This document shows, piece by piece, positions 36,469 to 48,716 of a DNA stretch of 64,000 bases; position 1 is the first letter of the stretch, and each line of letters starts with the position of its first letter. The notes beneath the pieces are model-generated. The model saw only the letters and a list, made by a program, of their open reading frames with translations. It did no database searches and was not told the origin of the DNA. The DNA is from Brachypodium distachyon (taxonomy: Eukaryota > Streptophyta > Magnoliopsida > Poales > Poaceae): contig NC_016133.3 in assembly GCF_000005505.3 (NCBI RefSeq), forward strand, positions 32,574,737-32,638,736, written 5' to 3'. The translations under genes and the position numbers were made by a program.

Positions 36469-39276
36469 CTAGCTGTGCTCAGACGGGTCGGCTGTCCAGT
36501 ATGTCTTGACCGCTACGAGGACCTTCTCCGGGTTGAAGGGCCCGTCCTCGTGGTCAAGGATGCGGCTCTCCCATCGCATCCGCTTGGTTATGGCCTGGAC
36601 CTTGGTGAGGACATCTACCGTGTCGCGGATGATGGCCGTGCCCTCGGGCCTCAGTATCCTATCCATCTCCAGGAGGATGTTGGTTATATCGCATCTGCAA
36701 ATTCCAGCGAATAAACATTACCTAAGAGTTTAGAGTCTTCACAGTATTGTGTTTGTTACAGTCACAGTTCTTCCGAACTCGCTTCCGTTGCTGACACGGT
36801 AACTTATCCGGTATGGCGGGATAAGGTTTCAGCAAGCGTGAGCTTTAGTTAAATGTAACAACGTGCTTTCAGAAACACATATAAGCACTCCCTCCGTTCC
36901 ATAAAGATTGGCACGGATTTGAACCATGCCAACCTTTACGGAACGGAGGGAGTAGCATTTAAACCATGATCTTAAGGCACAGACTTGCAGACAGTATGAA
37001 CAGCGAACAATACTCCACTACTGTAGAGGCCATACAGTCCTCAAAGGGTAAAGTGATGAGCCTAGCAAGGACTAAAGGACCATGACACCATTAGTTATCA
37101 TTTATTACTAGCCTGCGGTCATGTTCCCTGAACACAGTTCCCCTTATCTCTGACATAACTTAATTTCAGTTAACTCTATCTAGGTTTCTTCTCAAAACAG
37201 TAACAAACTAGGCAGCTGAGTTATCGACACATTTTGAAGATGGTAACCGTAAGGATGCAACAGAACAAAGGTAATTAAAACAGGTTAAGAAGCACTAGCT
37301 AACATAAATACTGGAAAAAGAAAGTTCCTCACCTGTCTTGGTAGATGCTAAACAAATTGTCAGCATGCAAAAGGTCGTAGGTTCTGGGATACGTCGAGAA
37401 AGCTTCACACCAGTCCTGGTATGTGCCAATAAATCCTCGCTCATAAATTGCTCCAAGGGTGTCTTTATCTGAATTAACTGGAATGACGTTCATCACCCAA
37501 ACAGGGTACTTAACTAAGGAAGCAGCAAAACCACCCAAGTTTGCATTCATGTCCATCACATTTCTGTACCTCCCCTCTGCTATGGGTGTGGTGCGTTTGT
37601 AGTATGCCAACCTCTTTTCCGAAAGCTTTTTGTCCTCCACAAACTTCTTTACATCTATCCCTGGAATTGTACCCCTCTTAACCCTTGGGGGAACTGTGAA
37701 CGCCCTCTCTGGCCATCTCTCTACCTCTCCACCAGCGATTGATCCCTGGTTGCTAACTTCAGGCAGGGGAGTAACACATGCCTCCATCTTCTTGTACCTA
37801 TACACAAGGAAGATAATAATTCAGAGCAAGAAAAACAGATAATTTGTCAGGTTATTTTTTTTGTGCAAGCAATTTCATACCAGGCAGCATCAGGATTGTC
37901 ACTCTTGCAGATATGGGGTATCTTATACTTCTTTTTTATGTTGGCACACTCAAGGTGGTTCTTAGGCTTCTGCCAGATGGAGAGATCTCTCTTCTCAACT
38001 ACCTTGCTCCAGCAAAGGCTCCTTGCGACATTCTCAATCTTGTCTTGCTCTTGCTTGAGATCTTCCTTGGTCCTTTGCCAACCCTGCTGATGCGTCTTCC
38101 AGTTGATTGGAGGGCCAGAGAGAATCCAGTAGCCTCCTGGCCTTAGAATTCTATCGACTTCGGCTAGGTACAGTCCATCTATAGAAAAATTTACTACAGC
38201 CAATCAATTAATCAATTCACTTTAACCCAAGAATGGCTTGAAAAGCTAAAAATAAGCTACATATTGGAGAAATTTCAGATGTATGAAGTGCGCACCATAA
38301 GCTCCCCAAGGAATCAAACAGCGTGAGCAATGTGCCATATCAAATGCCCTAGATGGGTAAGGCAACCTTTGCGTTCCCATCACGCCGATGATAGCAGGGA
38401 CACCGCGTTCCAGTGCAAATTGCACCTGAGCTTCGTGTGTGTCCCTCGGTGCGAACGACATGGCAATGATGTTTCTCTTCAGCAAGTAAGCCCCCCAGCT
38501 AGCAACCTTCAACAATACAAAAGTATGAGCATCTCCATGACATACAGACACCTGAAGCCAGAAGATTCAGATTCGCTTACCCCACAGCCCGTATCGATCG
38601 CCGTCCTGATCTTCCCGTCCGACAATGAGATGAGCTTAGCAATATCATCAATGTAAGCATCGGCACCATGTGGAAACATCGTGCCACCACCAGGGAACCG
38701 GAACTTGTTGCCCTCCACCTGGATCCAGTTCTGCACAGCCTTCTCGATACTGAGCTCCTTGTGAGGGATATTGTCAAACCAAGCAAAGTCCCTACTCTGT
38801 GGCCACTTGAAGGGGTTCTTGTACTTTGGTGGCGCGGGAATGAGGCACTGGATCTCCTCATCCTTGCCCGGGCAGTGGCGCTCTCGGTATGCCAGCATCT
38901 CCCGTTCGAACCGCCGGCCTCGCTTCCGGTCCTCGCATGGTGTGTACTCACTGAAATTGAGTGAGCACGCTGGGAACTGCTGGACCACAGCCTCCGTGTC
39001 AGTGAGGTTCAACTGGTGGTGTGCATCAAAGTCGAGCACAGTCTCAGATGCAGACCCAAAAGATGGCACCGAGCTGTCTCTCTGAGCTGTGGGATCACAG
39101 TCAACTCGGGCGATTGCCGAATTGCCCACGGGCTTCGGCATGGTGGTGTTCTGCCATGCGCCAAGGACATAGAAGGCGACGCAGAGGCTGCTGACCACTA
39201 GAATATAGGTAAGACGATGCTTCTTGGATTCCTGCAGGTGCTGGGCTTTAGGAGATGCGGGGTAATCTTTAGGCAT
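36469..39276 (-). CDS. Probable Golgi methyltransferase of the PMT/QUA2 (DUF248) family, 5 coding exons, 631 aa
   Basis: A type II membrane protein with a SAM-dependent methyltransferase domain. Family members are Golgi proteins, and several are linked to pectin (homogalacturonan) methylation and cell adhesion. Coding exons on the minus strand: 39276-38581, 38506-38296, 38178-37881, 37797-37333, 36694-36469; GT-AG junctions give 632 codons including the stop. A short cytosolic N-terminus ([20 protein letters not shown]) precedes one membrane segment at about residues 22-41 ([20 protein letters not shown]). Then come family hallmarks: [45 protein letters not shown], the SAM motif [59 protein letters not shown], and near the end [16 protein letters not shown] and DRILRPEGT. 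Length and domain order are normal for the family, and the gene looks intact. Confidence 0.93.
36888..36952. mobile_element. Stowaway-type MITE in the last intron of the methyltransferase gene
   Basis: A 65-bp hairpin with CTCCCTCCGTTCCATAAAG on the left and its near inverse CTTTACGGAACGGAGGGAG on the right, followed by TA. It lies in the intron between 36695 and 37332, so it does not affect coding. Confidence 0.8.
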
Positions 39277-40125
39277 GGCTCCTGCAAGTATGATGAACTA
39301 GTGAGGTGTCAGTACAGGGGTTTAACGAAGTGCAGCAGAAATGTACCAATTTAACAAGGCATCCCATAGTTCACGACTAAATGGATTAAATTGACGAATT
39401 TAAGCTACATATCATGTTTTGGGGTTTGAGCTGAAAAGGGAAGTAGAAATTATATGCAAGGCTTGCATAGCAGAACAGATTTATTTCGCTACGAGAAGTT
39501 ATCTTACTAACGAACTACGAAGATTTGCAGTTCAGCATGTTTTACTGTATGTCAAATCTAGCCATGGGAAGGAAGGTAACAGATATCAATGAATCAATCC
39601 GAACCCTTAACAAGAACACAATGCTTACAAAACCTGAGCATTTTGTCAGTGCATAAGCAACTTGAGATGATGAGATCCCACACCACGTAAAAGCATGTAC
39701 AAATAGCATCCAAGGAAGCAGCAGGAGGAAAAAACATTACCAACAAGATCCTCAGGCCATGAAGACAAAATATCAAAATAATTCAGCTCCAGGAAAGAGG
39801 AGAAAACTGTACAGAAGCATAGACGCATGCTTCTTGCTGAAGACACGAAAAGATGATGGGATAAAGGGGAAAGGAGCTAAACAGTAAAGATTCAAAGCGA
39901 AAGGACTCAGTGGAAGCTACAAGATAAGAGGGGACAACTAAGCACAAGACTGGAGAAATCTAATATCTCACGGAGTGGCTAAAGCACTTGTATTCCCCAA
40001 GGGATCCACTCACCCACACTACTCCGAGAAACAGTAGAGCAATAAGAAAAGCTACCAGAACGCAGACCTGGAAATAAGCTGCCTTAGGAGGAGCCGCACC
40101 GAGAAGAGGAAGGAGCCGAGGGCAC
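39277..40125 (-). promoter_or_regulatory. 5' UTR with leader intron of the methyltransferase gene (predicted)
   Basis: A splice acceptor (TTGCAG then GAGCCATG) lies 5 nt upstream of the start codon, so the leader must be spliced. A good donor, GTGTGG then GTGAGTGG, lies at 40014/40013. This predicts a non-coding first exon of about 40014-40125 and an intron of about 730 bp. A TATA-like CATAAAAAG at 40152-40160 sits about 30 bp upstream of that exon. Confidence 0.55.
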
Positions 40126-40160
40126 CGCCCCCTCCAGCCCAAGCTCCAACTCTTTTTATG

Positions 40161-42750
40161 CGAGAGCTTGGGAACAATGGCGAAGCGAGGCAGGCAGTGG
40201 TGTGGCCACTGAGATGGGAAGAGGTGAGTGAAGTGGCTTGACGCCCAACACGCTCACCTGTCAGTAGCGCCCCGCCCCAGTTACCCCCATCCGGGCACTC
40301 CGCTCTCCCATAAATAAAGAGGTCTGAAATGGAGGCCACCACCGTACCCACAGGCCTGATGGAACAGGGCAGAAAGATCGTGCCGACACGACACGGGATA
40401 AAAAAGGGTGGAACTGGGGAGGAAAAGCGTGGGAGGCTGCTGTTTGTACTCTCGCTCACGTGGTGATGCCGTAAATGGCACTGGACAAACGGCAATGGAA
40501 ACCCAGCGGGTTTTGGCCCGGGGAATCAATGGAGAAGACGAGAACTGGAGAAGAACAGGGTCTCCAGTCCTTGCAGTTAGGCCGTTTTGCATGAGTGTGG
40601 CGTGACACTTCACGTTTCATATACCATGGACCATGGCAAGAACTGCAGACTGTGATCCAGTGGCGGTCCTTGGAAATTACTGGTCTATTGGTTCCTGAAC
40701 AATCTTTGACGTTTGGAAGTGGACCATGGCAAGCACATTGTGAAAATGCCTGGAAACCTGGTAGTCTGGTTTCATGTGTTTTTGTTAGGTCTTGGGAAAC
40801 AGAACCAATCTGCTAAAGGCAAGGTGCTTAGCTTTCAGGGCATGGATGAGAGAATCTTCCGTAAATGAAAATTGCACTTGCTCAAAAATAAAATATGAAT
40901 GGAACGTACTTTCTTTAGCAAATCTTGTTGCGTTTGCCTTTGCTTTTCTTTCCCAACCTATTAAACAAACATCTAGTGTTGATTTTTTGTCCAAGTAATA
41001 AACGAGATGATTGCTACAAATCGAAGGTGGAAAAATTAACAACGCTGACAGGATAATGTACAGAAGATTGAAACGAAACAATTTAATACCGCGTGATAAA
41101 TCACTTTTCTAGCATGCAGAGTAAGACTATATACATTGGCAACATAACCTGATAATGTCATCCGACAACAGCATATCATTGCTAAATTATCAAGATTGCA
41201 AACAAGAACACCACACAATTAAATGAATAAATAATTCAAGAACTAGGGTTACCTTCACCGATGTAAATCCTGTACCCGCCCCTTTTGTCACCCTAGCAAT
41301 TTTGATCTGCCCTCGCTAGCTCTGGCCTGATCTATCATTGATCTGGGCAGCTTTGCCACATGATGATGGATGGTTGTTTGCAGTAGAAGCAGGGTAAAAC
41401 CAAAAGGCTCTACTTTTGATCTATTCCTTTATTTATCTGCCCACACACCACAGTCTGGTACTTTTGTTTTATCCCTCCCCCTTGATTTTTGCCTGCATGG
41501 AGTGGACAGGATTTGGTCAATGGCGAAAGGGCAAGCACCACAGAGGTTTTGGGGGAGAGATTGCCGGCGCTCCATTTGCTCCCAGCATTCTACAGTTTTT
41601 CCTTTTGACATGAAATAAATAAATAAACTACCATAGCCATGGATAGAAAGGGTACATGTTTCATGATGTCATGCTAGAAAGAACAGTGTCGGTGCAATAA
41701 AAATGCATGGACCACAGGGCACAGGGGTTGATGCAACCAAGTGCCATATGACCCACTTTATTTTGCCTGATATTGCGGAGAGAAAAAATGGCAGAAAATT
41801 ATGTGCTGTTTCCTCCAAGCCCTGTTCCTAGTCACTTTAATCAAATCATGCAAACAGAAAATGGGACTAAAAGAACTGAGGTTAATTTGTAATAAAGGAT
41901 GATATTGCTCAGCACCATCGCACAGATCATTGGGCCGAAAAGTGTCATCTAATGTTACTTCTTTGGGATCCTACCTATTTTGGTCATGAAATTACAAGAC
42001 GTGGTGTTTGAAGATAGCTAAATTTGGATCCGAGCAACAACTCAGAACCATGTATAGCACGCAACCTACACGCATTTCCCAATTTGCATGCGTATCATGC
42101 TATCAATAGACATATGACCTTTGACATGGTACAAAACACTGGCCATTTTTTGGATCCAAGGAAAGCGAAATAAAACCGTGGAATCGTAGACGAAGGCATG
42201 GCTGCCGTGGATGGGATCTGAAAAGAGAAAAAGGAGCGCCGACGTAAGGCGGACGCAGAAGCGGCACATTCCTCCTTTCCGCGGAAGCCCGCAGCGAGGT
42301 TTCTTCCCGACGAGGATTTCTCTGGCAAGAGAATCGGCCCCCTTTCCATCAAATCCATTCGCGAGATAGTCAAAACACGCAGAGAAAGGTGGGCGTGGTT
42401 GTGTGTAATCTCACCTCAGGTTTTCGACTCGCCGGCGACAAGGGGCGGCCGCCGCAACAGCAGAAGAGGGGATGGAGAGACACCAGCCTGCTTTCTCTCC
42501 GATTTTTACTCTCCAGATGCGTTTGGTTCGACCATTGTCCGACCCGCGACGCGTTGGCGCAGATGGGGAATTTTGATTCATTGTCCACGAAAAAGGAAAT
42601 CTTAAGATACCGCGTTTTAGGTGGGCTGAAACGAAGCCATTGGGCCGAGAGCCCGAGACCGACGCCGCATCCAATCGCAGCCCATGACGCCCAGCGTTTC
42701 AATGGCTTTACGCCGCACCGCGGCCGCCGCCGACCCCGACCTCGACGCCG
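40161..42750. other. Intergenic DNA between the methyltransferase and PORR genes
   Basis: The two genes are divergent, so this holds both promoters. I see no additional gene. Frames in 40.2-40.6 kb and 42.1-42.4 kb run on both strands with no recognisable domain. Confidence 0.45.
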
Positions 42751-43866
42751 ATGGCGATACTGCTGCACGCTCGCGGCAAGGCCACCGCGGCGCAGCACGT
42801 GGCGGCGCGGCACCTGGACCACACCTTCGAAAAGCTCGTGGCCGCCTACCTCCCGCTCGTGGCGGCGTCGCCGCTGCTGGACGCGCTCCGGGCGTCGCCG
42901 GAGCCGCTCGCGCTTCCTGACCTCGCCCGCCGCCTCCCGCTCCGCCTCCATCGCCGCGGGCCGCTCCACTTCTTCCGCCTCTTCCCGCGTGTCTTCGACC
43001 TCCGGCCCCCGCTCCCGCTCTCCCTGTCGCTCACGCCGCCCGCCGCCGAGCTCCTGGCAATCGCCTCCGACCCTGGCGCTGCCGCGCGGACGCTCCACCG
43101 CCTCCTCGCCATGTCCGCGTCCCGCTCCTTCCCTCTCCGCGCCGTGTTCCGCGTCTGGCGCGAGCTCGCTCTCCCCGACGACTTCGAGGAATCCGTCGTC
43201 GCGCAGCATCCACACCTCTTCCGCCTGTCCTCCAACCCCGCCGAGCCCAACACCCATGTTCTGCACCTCGTCGCGGATCCGAGCAATGAGGAGTTTACTC
43301 CGGCGGTGGAGAAGACCCGGCCGGAGAAGTACGCATTCAAGCTGCAGTTCCCGCCGGGGTTCAAGCTGACCAAGGAGTACCGGAAGAAGGTTAATGAGTG
43401 GCAGCAGCTGCCTTACATTGGTCCGTACGAGGTAGTGGATCGCAAGGTTGGCGGGAGCAAGAGGGTGTCGAAGATGGCAAGGAAGAAGATGGAGAAGAGA
43501 GCAGTTGGAATTGCACACGAGTTCCTTAGCCTGACCGTGGAGAAGATGGTGGAGGTGGAGAAATTCAGCCAGTTCCGTAAGTGGTTTGGGATCGAGGTGA
43601 ATGTCAGGGACGTGTTCTTGGATCACCCTGGGATATTTTACCTATCAGCAAAGGGAAAGCGGCATACCGTGTTCCTGCGGGAAGCATATGACCGTGACAA
43701 GCTTGTTGAGGCAAATGATGTCTCTGAGGCACGGAGAAAGCTTGTCGAGCTCATGCTCTTGCGTCGCCATGGGCTTGGGAATGCCAATTCTAATGCCAAC
43801 ATGTCTTCAAGTGCCAATGCCACTACCAACGAGAGCTATGATGATTTGCAGGAGCTAGATGTTTGA
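42751..43866 (+). CDS. PORR-domain organelle RNA-binding protein, 371 aa
   Basis: Intronless gene for a plant organelle RNA recognition (PORR, DUF860) protein. Members act in chloroplasts or mitochondria, mainly in group II intron splicing. The N-terminus (MAILLHARGKATAAQHVAAR) is basic and lacks acidic residues, consistent with a transit peptide. The PORR domain covers about residues 20-340: LPLRLHRRGPLHFFRLFPRVF, LTPPAAELLA, HPHLFRLS, KLQFPPGFKLTKEYRKKVNEWQ, then EFLSLTVEKMVEVEKFSQFRKWFG, DVFLDHPGIFYLSAKGKRHTVFLREAY and LIDL-type sequence. The tail is Asn/Ser-rich. An in-frame TGA at 42685 and the lack of another in-frame ATG after it fix the start at 42751. Chloroplast versus mitochondrial targeting cannot be decided by eye. 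Confidence 0.93.
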   Translation: MAILLHARGKATAAQHVAARHLDHTFEKLVAAYLPLVAASPLLDALRASPEPLALPDLARRLPLRLHRRGPLHFFRLFPRVFDLRPPLPLSLSLTPPAAELLAIASDPGAAARTLHRLLAMSASRSFPLRAVFRVWRELALPDDFEESVVAQHPHLFRLSSNPAEPNTHVLHLVADPSNEEFTPAVEKTRPEKYAFKLQFPPGFKLTKEYRKKVNEWQQLPYIGPYEVVDRKVGGSKRVSKMARKKMEKRAVGIAHEFLSLTVEKMVEVEKFSQFRKWFGIEVNVRDVFLDHPGIFYLSAKGKRHTVFLREAYDRDKLVEANDVSEARRKLVELMLLRRHGLGNANSNANMSSSANATTNESYDDLQELDV

Positions 43867-44182
43867 TGGTTCAATGTATCTGAGAAGACGGAGCACTGAA
43901 ATAGCAAGGAGATTATTGGTTTAATTGAACTCCTGTTTAGCATAACTTGTTTAACTGGTGCTTTGCCCATCGTCGGTCAATGGTCAGGGAGATTTGTCTT
44001 CTGGCATTTAACAACATGAAAGATGGGTGTCTTTTCAACATCTCTCTCTTAACTTGGCTTGTTGGCTCACGATTGAAGTTCAGTAGCACATAGTTGACTG
44101 GTAATGTATCTTTATCCTGACAAAGCAGTATGGAACGCTTACGTTGTGTCAATTAAATTTGATAGGTCTAATTTGAGAGATA

Positions 44183-44259
44183 CTCCCTCCGATCCTAAAT
44201 TCTTGTCGTGGTTTTAGTTCAAATTTAGAACCACCACAAGAATTTAGGATCGGAGGGAG
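44183..44259. mobile_element. Stowaway-type MITE (77 bp)
   Basis: Terminal repeats CTCCCTCCGATCCTAAATTC and GAATTTAGGATCGGAGGGAG are perfect inverse copies over 20 bp, with TA on each side (44181-44182, 44260-44261). The near-perfect hairpin suggests a young insertion. Confidence 0.92.
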
Positions 44260-45485
44260 TACTATTTTCTATCAGTTGAGTGGGGTTGCTTGCAGTTGTA
44301 TCATTTTGTGTGATGGCGTAATGATGGACATTGCTTGCTTGCAATATGCTAGCCTAGGCCTAACATTATTTTTTGGTTTATGCAGAAAAGTATTATCGCT
44401 GGAGGTGTAGATGCAAGTAAGGAAAGCATTGAAGTCTTGATGGTATGAAACTTGTCTAGATTTTTTACATCTGCTTCATGTTTTCCCAGGTTATCCTGAA
44501 ATTTGAAAGTTCTGATAAAGTTTAGCAATCTGTAATTTTTTAGATGGAACCTGATTTAAACTGTATGGTGTATGCACTTATGTGGTTATTTCACTGATAG
44601 GCTACTGTATGATAAGTTGCTCTATTCACGATGACACATGCATACTGTATGTAGTCAGAGGGCTTCTGTATTGTGGCCTATCCATCAGGGGCGTAGCCAA
44701 AGGGTGGCCAGGGGATTTACCATCGGTGCATATACCCCTGTATAATTCCGCCCAATTTCTTTTGTAAAATACAGCAGAAACCCCAGCCGAATTATCTCAT
44801 GACCAGGTCAGTATCTGCTTTAGCCTCTGGCCTCCTTCTCGTATTGACGTATTCATTTCATTGTACGAGCCGTATGATCACTGATCCTGATCGCTCCGTT
44901 TCTGAAGTGATTTCTCGAACATAGCTGTTCTGTCATTCCCATTTCTGAAATCAAAGCAATCGGAGAGCTCAGCAACATAGCGCACATGCAGCCGGTAAGC
45001 GCTAGGCGTGGAGGCAGTCAAGGGCGTTCAGTGTTGTGTGACAGGCAAAGTATATATATAGCATGTTATATATTTGGCAAAAAAAGGGGGGGAAGTGTGT
45101 CAAATGGACCACCCTGGCTTAAAATTCTGGCTACAGCACAGCTCTGCATGTATCATTGAAGAATATCGTAGTTGAGAAATACAGTATCCGTTTGACTGCC
45201 TTGACTGGCCCCATAGTCTTCTATATTTTACTAAGGAAACATGGTGCATCTAATTCCTGGTTTATTCTTTTTAGCTCCCAGATTTTCATGCTCTTCAATC
45301 TGTTCTGCTTGCCTTCTTCTTACTGACAGTGTTTCATGGTTCTTTCTTTCATACCAAAGTTTATGTTTAATTTAACATGTCATTAAACAGGCTTGCAGTA
45401 TACTTTGAAGGAAAAGCATTGAGCGAAAAGTCCCCTGGTTTCTCTGGAAATGATCTTAACTGAAGCCAGTTTACGGAACCTAACG

Positions 45486-45533
45486 AATGAGTTCATCATT
45501 GAAAGTTTCAAAAAAAAAATGAGTTCATCATTG
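45486..45533 (+). mobile_element. Micro-retroinsertion with 16-bp target duplication
   Basis: AATGAGTTCATCATTG at 45486-45501 is repeated exactly at 45518-45533. The 16-bp insert is AAAGTTTC followed by eight A. The exact 16-bp duplication and A-tail are the signature of target-primed reverse transcription. Confidence 0.75.
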
Positions 45534-46031
45534 TTGCTGCTAGTTCCTAGCTGAAGGAGCTCAACAGGGATGTGTATGATGTCTCTGAAGCTTTAGAGAG
45601 GATCACCACAGGGCCTATGAACAAAATGCAGGGGGGCTGTAGTTTTGCACAATTAGACATGTTGTCAGCTATCAGTCTACCAGTTATCTACAATTCAACT
45701 AGTGAATTTGAGCTGTGGCCAAGCTATTGCCACTGAACTTGTATGTCTGGACGTGATCTGTTACTCTGCTCAGATCTACATCTAAGCTGACATGAAAAAT
45801 TCAATCAGTCTGTACCATCATTTCTCGAGTTTGTAACCGAGGGAGACGAATCTGTGCAAGAACAAAAAATACTGAGGAGTCTGCTGAACTGAAACTACAT
45901 ACGGTATGTCACGGTTATTCTACATGTTTCTGCTACTTTCATCTTAGACATTCCCTGCTACATTCTTCTTTAAGTTCTCTCCTATGTACCCTGCTTCCTC
46001 GTCTAAAATCTAGACTTTCTATACATAGTCA

Positions 46032-46848
46032 TCATGACTGGAGGGTTAGAATGTTCAGGAGTGAAACTCTAGACTGCAACAGTTTCCTGAAAACCTTCTC
46101 GCTCCCGATCTCCAGCCCATCGATGCATTCCTCTAGCTTCTCTAACCTCTCCAGTGGCACAGTTGCTGTCTCCGATGCTACTTTCTCGGCAGCTGGTCTG
46201 ACACCTAGCCTAGCCAGCCACTTGCTTGAAGACACCTTTTGGACAATTGCCGGCATGTCCGGTGACATTGCCGCACACTGCAAGAAGATGGCCTCAGACG
46301 CTTCCACAGTCACCGCAGCCACCTCTGCCACTGTCGATCACCTCCCTGTCCATGGTATCCGCCGGTCTCAACACCACAAGTGTGCATCTGGTGGCGTGCC
46401 TCATTGTGGAGATGAGGCGGCACAGCTCCTTCTCCGTCCGCATGTGCGCCCGCAGCGATGCAGAGATCATCGGACCGTCTCCGCACCGAGTGCCAACCTG
46501 CAGCTCTGCCACGCTCTGCTTGAGCGTGACAAGGGCCGACAGGAACGTGCCGTAGGCGTCGGCGAGCATGAGGAACCTGTCGAGGATAGGGTCACACGCA
46601 GCCTTGTCTCCGAAGGCTGCTACGGCTTGCGGCAGCACCAGGAGCTCGCCGAGCGCCGTCAGGATGGCGTCCACTAGCGCAATGCCGGATGAGGACTTAC
46701 CGGCAGTTATGGCTGACCACGACCTGAGCGCACGGATGCTGTCATCTAGGTGCGCCAGGACGGGGTGTGTGTGCTCGTGCGGCAGGCTGGCTGACCGGGC
46801 GTGCGCCGCCACCTCCGTCTTCCCAGCTGATCTGCTTGCTAGATGCAT
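46032..46848 (-). pseudogene. DUF241-family gene, copy A, single frameshift
   Basis: A plant-specific DUF241 (BPS1-like) protein of unknown biochemical function. The start codon at 46848 opens MHLASRSAGKTE; then HPVLAHLDDSIRALRSW, LLVLPQAV, ILDRFLMLADAYGTFLSALVTLKQSVAELQ and AHMRTEKELCRLIS follow family order. At about 46332 one extra A after the GAC codon of EVID shifts the frame. The next frame continues at once with VAEVAAVTVEASEAIF and runs to the normal end (EKLEECIDGLEIGSEKVFRK, LLQSRVSLLNI). Only that one base separates it from an intact gene of about 271 codons, so a sequencing error is possible. It is the most diverged of the five copies and lies outside the repeat units. Confidence 0.75.
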
Positions 46849-48387
46849 CCGATGTCTGCTTGGAGTGCTGCTTGCTTTGTTTCTTCCTTGATGCGTTGAG
46901 GGGCGCAGGCTATAAATTATAAATGGTTGTTGCGAAGGTGCTGGTTGCACGAAGAAAAACGTAAAGAAATCATTGCCACTTGGAGTTGGCGCGGCGCTGG
47001 CCGATGCGAGGCGAGGAGCTGCTGTTTTCTGTACTCCGGCATGACGGCAAACCCGCTACTAGTGGTAATACACTCTGGATTCTGGACATGACTTTTGGAT
47101 TCGTTGAATAGAGTGCAGCTGGCCTGCTTACCCATTGAAATTGGAATCCAGCAGTGGAGTGTTGAAACTGACAAGATGATTAGTACGATGGAGAAAAAAT
47201 TGATTAGTACGAGGGTCTTTGCTCTTGGATATACAGTCTCTGCACGTGAATTTGATGAAAGTAAGGCAACCTGCAATTTTTTGCGATATGAGTATTACTA
47301 CCGTTGTTGTTGTTTTCGTTAAAATAGCAATATTTCTTTTTGCGCAAAAAAAAAACAGTAAATATTTCTCATTTTCAGAACAAGGTTTTCAGGCTGAGTC
47401 GACTCAGCAGATGCTTGCAGTTGCAGTTCTATCAACTCTGCCGAGAAGTTCACCAATCACCATCCCCGATCCAGGCTGTGCGTGGCTTCATCCAATGGTT
47501 AGGAGCATCCCAAAAGGCGGAGGAGGCGGGTTCGGTTTCGTTGGAGCCTCTGTTTTCATGCGGCTAAGACCAGGCTGGTAAAACAAGCCACGAAACCAGG
47601 TTTAGGTTGGCATCCATCCTTTGCTCAACCACCAAAAGCGAGACAAGCGATCCACTTGTGCAATTAAGCACTAATAATCAAAGGAGGTCTACGCTCCCCT
47701 GCCAATAGAGATGAAATGTTGTTGCAACTACCCTGTGAGGCTACGAATGAGGAGCTTTCAGCATCGCGGAGCTAGAGGTGTTCAAAAAAGTGTTTCCATC
47801 AAATCATGTAAACCACCACAATATTGTCTGGAAATTCTAATTGGCAGACGTGCCTTCACGTGGTTGCGGCGGATCCAGGATTTGGATAGAGGAGGCAAAC
47901 AAATTGGAGGTGGCAGAGTTGCTATCCCCCGTCCGCAGGTCCGCTGGCTTCACCCCATGATGAGACTAGGCATGCACAACACCGATGTACAATGTTCGCT
48001 AGTGGACAATATTTATAAGTCAACAGAAGAACCTAGGTAAGCATGTAAGCTGCAACTCAAGAGATGGATCACCGTATTGTTTTGATGACGTTGCGACTTG
48101 TTGGAGCAGATCTCGCCCAGAAAATGAATCTCATGGGAAAAATTACTCTGTGCAGGAGCAAGGCGTGGTGCGAAAAGTTTATGCACATACATCTCCAATG
48201 CTAATCTGTCGGAGTCGATTTTTTTTTTCTTCTACTAGAATCAAACTGAAGCTCGATCATTTCTCAAAGTTCAGATTGTTGCTGAATACGATAAGCCAGG
48301 AAGGGTGGTACCTCAAAACCCAAATTCTACTATTCTACAATTATAAATCAGGATTTGTCATCTAAGTAGTGTGTTTTTTAATTAGTA
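46849..48387. other. Intergenic DNA
   Basis: Between DUF241 copies A and B. No gene recognised. Confidence 0.4.
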
Positions 48388-48623
48388 CTCCCTTTGTTCC
48401 TAATAATTGGCACCGGTCTTTTTTCAAAAAAAAAAAACCTGTAAATTTTCGAAATAAACCTGCAGTCCACATCTTCAATTAAACGTGTACTGCGCGTTAA
48501 TTTCAAAAATTTACAAGAGGGTTTCGCAAAAGTTCTAATAGAGCGTGGACTGCAAGTTTATTTCGGAAATTTACAGGGATTTTTTTGAAAAAATCCGGTG
48601 CCAATTAATTAGAAACGTAGGAG
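48388..48623. mobile_element. Stowaway-like MITE (236 bp)
   Basis: The left end CTCCCTTTGTTCCTAATAAT and GGCACCGG pair with the right CCGGTGCC and ATTAGAAACGTAGGAG. TA flanks both sides. The interior also pairs with itself (GTCCAC...GTGGAC), giving one long hairpin. Confidence 0.8.
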
Positions 48624-48716
48624 TAACAAGTAAAACTCTAACACAATTTTCCATTTCTTCTAAAATCTTTGACTACAAAATCTGGTTCCCAGCCATCAGA
48701 AATAGAAGGAACTGTG

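Larger units (their letters stand above)
43867..46031. other. PORR 3' region and intergenic DNA
   Basis: Segment 44390-44447 is flanked by a plausible acceptor (TATGCAG) and donor (GTATGA), so it could be a 3' UTR exon of the PORR gene; this is weak. An A-tailed 16-bp insertion lies at 45502-45517, flanked by the 16-bp duplication AATGAGTTCATCATTG. No other gene recognised. Confidence 0.4.

Noticed and set aside
42370..43626. 418-aa minus-strand frame over the PORR gene
   Set aside because: Antisense shadow; the plus-strand frame has the conserved PORR motifs.
46051..46677. Plus-strand frame over DUF241 copy A
   Set aside because: The minus strand carries the DUF241 motifs in order; the plus frame matches nothing.
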